Source of the DNA: Heteroscillospira sp050252415 | GTDB lineage: Bacteria > Bacillota > Clostridia > Oscillospirales > Oscillospiraceae | Reading direction: 5' to 3' | NCBI GenBank assembly: GCA_050252415.1 | Contig: JBFWKZ010000094.1 | Location: 1 to 9,862, forward strand | DNA: 9,862 nt | Part shown: in pieces, positions 5,475 to 9,862 of the stretch | How positions within the stretch are numbered: position 1 is the stretch's first letter | How the letters are laid out: each line of letters begins with the position of its first letter | Translations under genes and position numbers: made by a program | Notes under the pieces: model-generated | The model's input: only the letters and a program-made list of their open reading frames with translations | Told to the model about the DNA's origin: nothing | The model's database searches: none

Positions 5475-6434
5475 ATGAATGAGCAAATATTAATTCCACA
5501 AGCCGTTGCGGAAGGAGGGACGGTTTATTTACAAGAACACGGTTACCGCATCAAGATGGGCACGGGGTGGGATGAGGCGAGTCTTATTCACGATGTAAAG
5601 GGCTGCAGTGCTATCCTGCTCAGAACGGCAATTATAACGCGGCGTGTTATTGAAGCGGAACCAAAACTGAAAATTGTTGCACGCCATGGCGTGGGATTTG
5701 ACAATGTCGATCTGGCGGCGGCGGATGAAAACGGCGTCTATGTGACAAACTGCCCGTTTTCAAATTCGAATTCGGTAGCAGAATGTACGATAGGCCTGCT
5801 GTTGGCGATTTCGAAAAAACTGATGGAGCTGAGTGATTCGCTGAGAAACGGCAATTTCTTCTATAAGAATAACCATAAAGGCGTTGATCTTGAGGGTAAA
5901 ACGCTCGGAATCATCGGATACGGCAAAATTGGGAAAATCGTGGCAAAAAAGGCAGCACTGGGTTTTGGCATGAAGATCCTCGCCTATGATCCGTTCGTAA
6001 AGCCTGAGGACATGCCGGATTATGTTATACCGGCAGACAGAGATACCGTTTTCCAGACCGCGGACTTCGTGACGCTGCATCTCCCGCTCAGCAACAAAAC
6101 GCAAAAATCGGTTGGAAGCCCGGAATTCAAGATGATGAAAAAAGACGCGTACCTTATCAATTGCGCGCGCGGCAAAATCATTAATGAAGAAGAGCTCGTG
6201 ACGGCCCTCGAAGAGCGGGAAATCGCCGGTGCGGCGCTCGATGTATTCGACCCCGAACCGCCGGAAATGGATAATCCGATTTTTAAACTCGATAATGCCG
6301 TCCTAACACCTCATATTGCATCCAATACCGTGGAATGTATGGAGAGAATGGCACGCCATGCGGCTATGGAAATCCATAAAGTCCTGTCTGGTGAAGACCC
6401 AAGCTGGCCCGTAAACCATCCCGTCAAAAAGTGA
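5475..6434 (+). CDS. D-2-hydroxyacid dehydrogenase (SerA-like), NAD-dependent
   Basis: A 319-residue cytosolic oxidoreductase of the D-isomer-specific 2-hydroxyacid dehydrogenase family, which interconverts 2-oxoacids and 2-hydroxyacids with NAD(H). The N-terminal catalytic half has ARHGVGFDNVDL (69-80). The Rossmann fold carries GIIGYGKIG (145-153), and D172 about 20 residues on suits NAD. The catalytic triad is R232 (CARGKI), E261 (DPEPP) and H280 (TPHIAS). No ACT or ASB regulatory domain follows, so the length fits the short class rather than long 3-phosphoglycerate dehydrogenases. The frame stays open to a GTG at 5451, but AAGGGGGGAA just before ATG 5475 and the predicted sigma-54 start near 5448 favour 5475. 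It is first in an operon with the permease 42 bp downstream. The substrate is not predictable from the motifs. Confidence 0.93.
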   Translation: MNEQILIPQAVAEGGTVYLQEHGYRIKMGTGWDEASLIHDVKGCSAILLRTAIITRRVIEAEPKLKIVARHGVGFDNVDLAAADENGVYVTNCPFSNSNSVAECTIGLLLAISKKLMELSDSLRNGNFFYKNNHKGVDLEGKTLGIIGYGKIGKIVAKKAALGFGMKILAYDPFVKPEDMPDYVIPADRDTVFQTADFVTLHLPLSNKTQKSVGSPEFKMMKKDAYLINCARGKIINEEELVTALEEREIAGAALDVFDPEPPEMDNPIFKLDNAVLTPHIASNTVECMERMARHAAMEIHKVLSGEDPSWPVNHPVKK

Positions 6435-6440
6435 AGAGAG

Positions 6441-6463
6441 TAAATTTATTCAGAATAAATTTA
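6441..6463. repeat. Perfect A/T inverted repeat before the permease ribosome-binding site
   Basis: TAAATTTATT (6441-6450) and AATAAATTTA (6454-6463) are perfectly complementary over 10 bp with a CAG spacer. The repeat ends three bases before the Shine-Dalgarno AAGGAG (6466-6471). It has no T-tract, so it may tune permease translation or mark an mRNA processing site. Confidence 0.6.
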
Positions 6464-6476
6464 TTAAGGAGTGTTT

Positions 6477-7781
6477 ATGATGAGTCAAGGAAATGAAATT
6501 AAACAAACAGGTGAAGAGATCGTATTCAAAAAATTGACCTTTAAAGAACATCTCAAGGCAATAGGTCCCGGCGTTATTTTTGTACTTACAGCGATGGGCG
6601 CGGGCGATATCGTCGATTCATCGGTTTCGGGCTCTCACTATGGTTACGACCTTATGTGGGTCCTGGCGGTTGCCATACTGGTCCGCTTTGTCATTGTCAA
6701 CATCATGGCACGTTTTGATATGTGTAATACCGAGGGCATCACCTTGCTGCAGGGCTATGGTAAGCTCCATAGGGCATTCCCCTGGTTTTTCATGATATTT
6801 TCTCTGTTTTGCGGACACATGACCAATGCGACAATGATCAAGGGCTCAGGGACGGCGCTTTTCCATATAACCGGATTCGGAAGCATTTTCCTCTGGTCTT
6901 GTATCTGTGTGGCAACCGGCCTTTTCATTGCCGGGAAAAATGCCCAGCGTTACCTTGAAAATGTGATGAAGGTTTTGTTGGCCGTCATGACGGTTGCGTT
7001 TTTCGGCCTTGCAATTGCCTCAAAGCCAAACCCTGTTTCTATCCTCAAAGGATGCTTTGGCTTTGCCATGCCGGCGGGAATGGGATTATTCAGCGCGACG
7101 ATGATCATGCTGGCCCTTATCGGTTCTGTCGCCGGTTCTATTACGAACTTCCTGTATCCTCACAGCATCCGTGCTAAGGGATGGAATGACCCGACCTGGA
7201 AAAAGGTACAGCGCGGTGACCTCCTGTTCAGTATTATTATGATGATTCTTATGAACCTTGCCATCTGGGTCGTCGGGGCAGAAGTGCTTGGAAAATCCGG
7301 CGTGCAGGTGACCTCTCTGGAGGATATTGCAAACGGAATGTCGGGCGCATTCGGACCGATCGGCGCCATTGTGCTCTATCTTGGTGTATTTGGCGCAGTA
7401 TACAGCAGTATGCTGGGTGTTGCAAGCGGCTGGGGCGCAGTCGTCATCGAGAGTCTTCAGGTCCTTAAACCGGAGCGTCTCGAGCAGTATGGCAGTGTTG
7501 AAGCCGATCCCGCATATAAATGGGCATCCCTCTTCCTGCTTGTTACCCCAGTCGTATGGTCTCTGCCCGGTGCGCCGGATTTTGTTGCCCTTGCCGTTAT
7601 TCACAACGTGCTGACGGCCTTGGGCTTGCCGGCTATTGCCATTGGGCTGCTGTTCCTGGCAACAAATAAAAAAATGATGGGACGCTTTAAAAATAATATT
7701 TTTGAAAATATCGTATTGGTATTTACCGTTGCGCTTGCCTGCTGGGGTGCTATTAAAATCGTTATTGGATTTTTCTCCTAG
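6477..7781 (+). CDS. NRAMP-fold transporter lacking the canonical metal site
   Basis: A membrane protein of about 434 residues with roughly 11 helices, related to NRAMP/MntH transporters (APC superfamily, LeuT fold). The helix 1 frame GPG-x8-[DPGN] is present, but DPGN is replaced by GAGD (41-44), followed by a family-like SGSHYGYDLMW (51-61). In helix 6 the usual MPHNLYLHS aligns with ITNFLYPHS (222-230), so the MPH ligands are replaced by ITN. The Asp, Asn and Met that coordinate Mn2+/Fe2+ are therefore all gone. Database names would probably say divalent metal transporter; an organic solute, or Mg2+ as in NrMT relatives, is at least as plausible. Shine-Dalgarno AAGGAG (6466-6471) supports ATG 6477 or 6480 and overlaps an upstream in-frame GTG at 6471, excluding it. 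Cotranscribed with the dehydrogenase. The stop TAG coincides with a repeat-element end. Confidence 0.85.
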   Translation: MMSQGNEIKQTGEEIVFKKLTFKEHLKAIGPGVIFVLTAMGAGDIVDSSVSGSHYGYDLMWVLAVAILVRFVIVNIMARFDMCNTEGITLLQGYGKLHRAFPWFFMIFSLFCGHMTNATMIKGSGTALFHITGFGSIFLWSCICVATGLFIAGKNAQRYLENVMKVLLAVMTVAFFGLAIASKPNPVSILKGCFGFAMPAGMGLFSATMIMLALIGSVAGSITNFLYPHSIRAKGWNDPTWKKVQRGDLLFSIIMMILMNLAIWVVGAEVLGKSGVQVTSLEDIANGMSGAFGPIGAIVLYLGVFGAVYSSMLGVASGWGAVVIESLQVLKPERLEQYGSVEADPAYKWASLFLLVTPVVWSLPGAPDFVALAVIHNVLTALGLPAIAIGLLFLATNKKMMGRFKNNIFENIVLVFTVALACWGAIKIVIGFFS

Positions 7782-7940
7782 GGTTTGTTTGTAAAATCCT
7801 CGCACTGTCCTTTAGACGAATTTTGCGCCGTACTTCGTTAAATTTTCTTGCCATCAAGCAATTATGCCTGCGAAAATCTGCCTTGTCCAACACAAAATTC
7901 GTCTAAAATTCCAAACACGCTGATTTTCTAAACAAGCCCT
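7780..7940. repeat. 161-bp MITE-like inverted-repeat element, copy B (well preserved)
   Basis: Ends AGGGTTTGTTTGTAAAAT (7780-7797) and, inverted, AGGGCTTGTTTAGAAAAT (7940-7923) match at 15 of 18 positions. Nested inside is a perfect 15-bp pair, TTTAGACGAATTTTG (7811-7825) with CAAAATTCGTCTAAA (7893-7907). The whole element could fold as one long hairpin with arms of about 46 bases. It aligns with 2232-2392 and has the same length. It has no ORF for a transposase, and it shares bases A7780-G7781 with the TAG stop codon of the permease gene. Confidence 0.75.
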
Positions 7941-7992
7941 GATAAAATTTCTATGAGGCAGTTTACTGAGATGGGGTTTGCCTGCACGCTGG

Positions 7993-8020
7993 GCGCGGCA
8001 CTGTACGGTGCCGCGCTTTT
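7993..8020 (+). terminator. Intrinsic terminator after the dehydrogenase-permease operon
   Basis: GCGCGGCAC (7993-8001) and GTGCCGCGC (8008-8016) form a perfect 9-bp GC-rich stem followed by T4 (8017-8020). It lies beyond the 161-bp element and separates the operon from the activator gene. Confidence 0.85.
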
Positions 8021-8032
8021 CAATGAGCGCTC

Positions 8033-8061
8033 TTGTGGAATGACGACGCCAATGATATAAT
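8033..8061 (+). promoter_or_regulatory. Sigma-70 promoter of the sigma-54 activator gene
   Basis: TTGTGG (8033-8038), a 17-bp spacer and a consensus TATAAT (8056-8061), about 68 bp ahead of the ATG. The activator thus appears to be made by the housekeeping polymerase, separately from its presumed target. Confidence 0.72.
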
Positions 8062-8128
8062 AAATCATAATATGGACATCTTATTCTCTGATCATGACTC
8101 AAAGGCGCCCGAAAAGGGGGAAAAGACA

Positions 8129-9862
8129 ATGACAGCAAAGATCCTGATTTGTGCACCCTCAAGGGGGTTTGCTCATCTTGCATCTGAAATTTGGAAGCAG
8201 GAATTTGAAAGACAGCCGGAAAAGGGCTTTCAATGTGAGATGGAATCGATCGTATTGTCGGAAGAAATGGATGAGAGTGTTGTCACTGTAAATGCCGATG
8301 CGATCGTCGCACGTGGCAACTCAGCAAATTTCATGCGTGCCAGATATCATGATATCCCCGTTATTGAGGTCCCAATGACGGGGATCGACATATTATGTAC
8401 GCTAAGTAAATGTAAGAGAAAATATCCAGACAGAGCGATAGCCGTCATCGGAACGATCAACACCATACTTGACATTAAAAGATATGAAGACATTCTGGGC
8501 CTTAAGATCGTTACCTATGAAATCGGCGACAGATCTCAGCTCTGCCGCGGATTTGTGCAGATCAAAGAGCGTGGAATCGATGTTGTGGTTGCCGGTTCCC
8601 TGACCTGCGCTATGGCGCAGAAGGCCGGATTTGGTACGGTTCAGTTTGTTTCAAGCCGGGCTTCAATCACACAGGCCCTTCGTCTTGCCGGTCGGGCGGC
8701 AAGAGACAGCGTGGCGCGGCAACATGAGATATTGCGCTATCAAAGTATGCTGGACTGCATCCGCGAGGGTATCATAGGCGTCGATACGCAGGGCAGGGTT
8801 ACTATTTTCAATCACTATGCTTCCGAACTGCTCCAGGTTAAAGGTGAAAATGCCATCGGCCGTCCGGTTGCGGAAGTTGTCCGGAATCCGAAGCTTAGAG
8901 AGATACTGCAATTGGAGGGAGATGTCTCCGATGAGATCGTCAATAACGATGGCATTGAGTTTTATGTCAGCAAATTCGGTGTTGAAATGCGTCATGAATA
9001 CGCCGGTGAAATTCTGCATCTGCAGAGAGTTGCCAAGATACAGCAGCTCGAAGAGCGTATAAGGAAAAGGGCACATCTTCATGGGCTTACCACGAAATAT
9101 ACATTTGACTGTATTGCCGGTGAGAGTCGGGTACTGCGTGAGACGATAGAGACCGCACGTATTTATTCACAGGTGGATGCCAATGTGCTGATTGAGGGCA
9201 TGACCGGGACAGGCAAAGAGCTTTTTGCCCAAAGTATACACAGCAGCAGCAAACGGAAAGACGCCCCCTTCGTCGCGGTCAACTGTGCCGCCATTCCGGA
9301 GACGCTGCTGGAAAGCGAACTTTTCGGCTATGCTGCGGGGGCGTTTACGGGTGCACGCAGAGACGGTAAGAAAGGCCTTTTTGAGCTGGCTCACAACGGT
9401 ACGATTTTTCTTGACGAGATACATGGACTCTCGATGCCTCTGCAAAGCAGGCTGCTGCGTGTTATCCAGGAAAAAGAAATTATGCGTATCGGTGATGATA
9501 AGGTAATCCCGGTCGATGTGCGCATCATCTCTGCGACAAATCGAAATTTGTATAAACTTATCGATGCCGGGGCATTTCGTGACGACCTGTACTTCAGACT
9601 TGATGTGCTCAAGCTGATGCTGCCTCCACTGCGCGACAGAGAGAACGATGTTTTACTGCTTGCAAACAAATTTATCACTAAATTCTGCCGCAAATTGGAC
9701 CGCCCTGTGATTTCCCTCTCCGAGGCGACAAAACAGGCGATGCTGCAATACTCCTGGCCGGGAAATATCCGTGAGCTGCGCAACGCCTGCGAGCGTATAT
9801 GCGTACTTTGCCAAGGTGATGTTGCGGACATAGCATCAGTGGGCTCGATACCGGTATTTTCT
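8129..9862 (+). CDS. Sigma-54-dependent activator, PrpR_N + PAS + AAA+ (3' end outside window)
   Basis: An open frame of 578 codons running off the right edge. Residues about 5-195 resemble the PrpR_N/periplasmic-binding-like sensor (ILICAPSRGF, AIVARGNSANFMR, IPVIEVPMTGIDIL, AVIGT). A PAS-like region follows at about 200-290 (MLDCIREGIIGVDTQGRVTIFN). The AAA+ domain (about 335-560) has Walker A GMTGTGKE (357-364), the sigma-54 contact loop GAFTGA (404-409), Walker B TIFLDEI (425-431), the FRLDVLKLMLPPLRDR block and WPGNIREL (543-550). The C-terminal Fis-type DNA-binding domain must lie outside the window. Walker A has GM in place of the common GE, a mild change. Start ATG follows AAGGGGG with an 8-nt spacer. 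The protein probably senses a small organic acid and activates the promoter at 5421. A direct gene target downstream is also possible. Confidence 0.95.
   Translation, partial: MTAKILICAPSRGFAHLASEIWKQEFERQPEKGFQCEMESIVLSEEMDESVVTVNADAIVARGNSANFMRARYHDIPVIEVPMTGIDILCTLSKCKRKYPDRAIAVIGTINTILDIKRYEDILGLKIVTYEIGDRSQLCRGFVQIKERGIDVVVAGSLTCAMAQKAGFGTVQFVSSRASITQALRLAGRAARDSVARQHEILRYQSMLDCIREGIIGVDTQGRVTIFNHYASELLQVKGENAIGRPVAEVVRNPKLREILQLEGDVSDEIVNNDGIEFYVSKFGVEMRHEYAGEILHLQRVAKIQQLEERIRKRAHLHGLTTKYTFDCIAGESRVLRETIETARIYSQVDANVLIEGMTGTGKELFAQSIHSSSKRKDAPFVAVNCAAIPETLLESELFGYAAGAFTGARRDGKKGLFELAHNGTIFLDEIHGLSMPLQSRLLRVIQEKEIMRIGDDKVIPVDVRIISATNRNLYKLIDAGAFRDDLYFRLDVLKLMLPPLRDRENDVLLLANKFITKFCRKLDRPVISLSEATKQAMLQYSWPGNIRELRNACERICVLCQGDVADIASVGSIPVFS

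Noticed and set aside
7086..7805. Open frame of 239 codons on the minus strand
   Set aside because: Antisense shadow of the NRAMP-like gene, very rich in His, Asn and Arg, with no start context.
7953..8060. 35-codon plus-strand frame between the element and the activator gene
   Set aside because: No ribosome-binding site, and it contains the terminator hairpin and overlaps the activator promoter.
1..9862. CRISPR arrays, tRNA or rRNA genes, transposase genes
   Set aside because: No regularly spaced repeats, no recognisable tRNA or rRNA sequence, and no transposase motifs on either strand.

Overview
The window looks like a Bacillota chromosome, most likely a gut-type Clostridia lineage of intermediate GC. 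The pointers are a PgcA-type phosphoglucomutase, a YpuA-like DUF1002 protein, a tandem glycine riboswitch, strong purine-rich Shine-Dalgarno sites, GNRA-capped terminators and a sigma-54 activator next to amino-acid or organic-acid uptake genes. This assignment is an inference; no rRNA or other strong taxonomic marker is present. All recognised genes lie on the + strand.

Layout: (1) 1-956, the 3' part of a phosphoglucomutase gene. (2) 957-1301, a gene-free stretch packed with hairpins, bracketed by two near-copy terminator hairpins. (3) 1302-2162, a secreted or membrane-associated DUF1002 protein. (4) 2232-2392, a decayed 161-bp inverted-repeat element. (5) 2414-4175, a sigma-70 promoter whose -35 box lies inside a palindrome, a two-aptamer glycine riboswitch, an intrinsic terminator, and an AGCS-family sodium:alanine/glycine symporter. 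(6) 4249-5153, a GntR/HutC-type (UTRA) regulator with its own promoter, candidate operator and terminator. (7) 5182-5474, a second terminator, overlapping inverted repeats, A/T-rich direct repeats spaced 21 bp, and a sigma-54 -24/-12 promoter with exact GG-N10-GC spacing. (8) 5475-7781, an apparent two-gene operon: a D-2-hydroxyacid dehydrogenase and an NRAMP-fold transporter that has lost the canonical metal-binding residues. (9) 7780-7940, a second, better preserved copy of the 161-bp element, overlapping the transporter stop codon. (10) 7993-9862, a terminator, a sigma-70 promoter, and a sigma-54 activator (PrpR_N + PAS + AAA+) running off the right edge.

The most coherent reading of 4249-9862 is a substrate-inducible catabolic module. 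The PrpR-type activator would sense a small organic effector, bind the palindromes at 5240-5294 and fire the sigma-54 promoter, so that the NRAMP-like permease and the dehydrogenase are made together. The GntR regulator may respond to the same or a related metabolite. The substrate is unknown. The missing metal ligands, together with the dehydrogenase context, suggest an organic acid or amino-acid derivative rather than a metal. The symporter upstream is a separate unit controlled by glycine.
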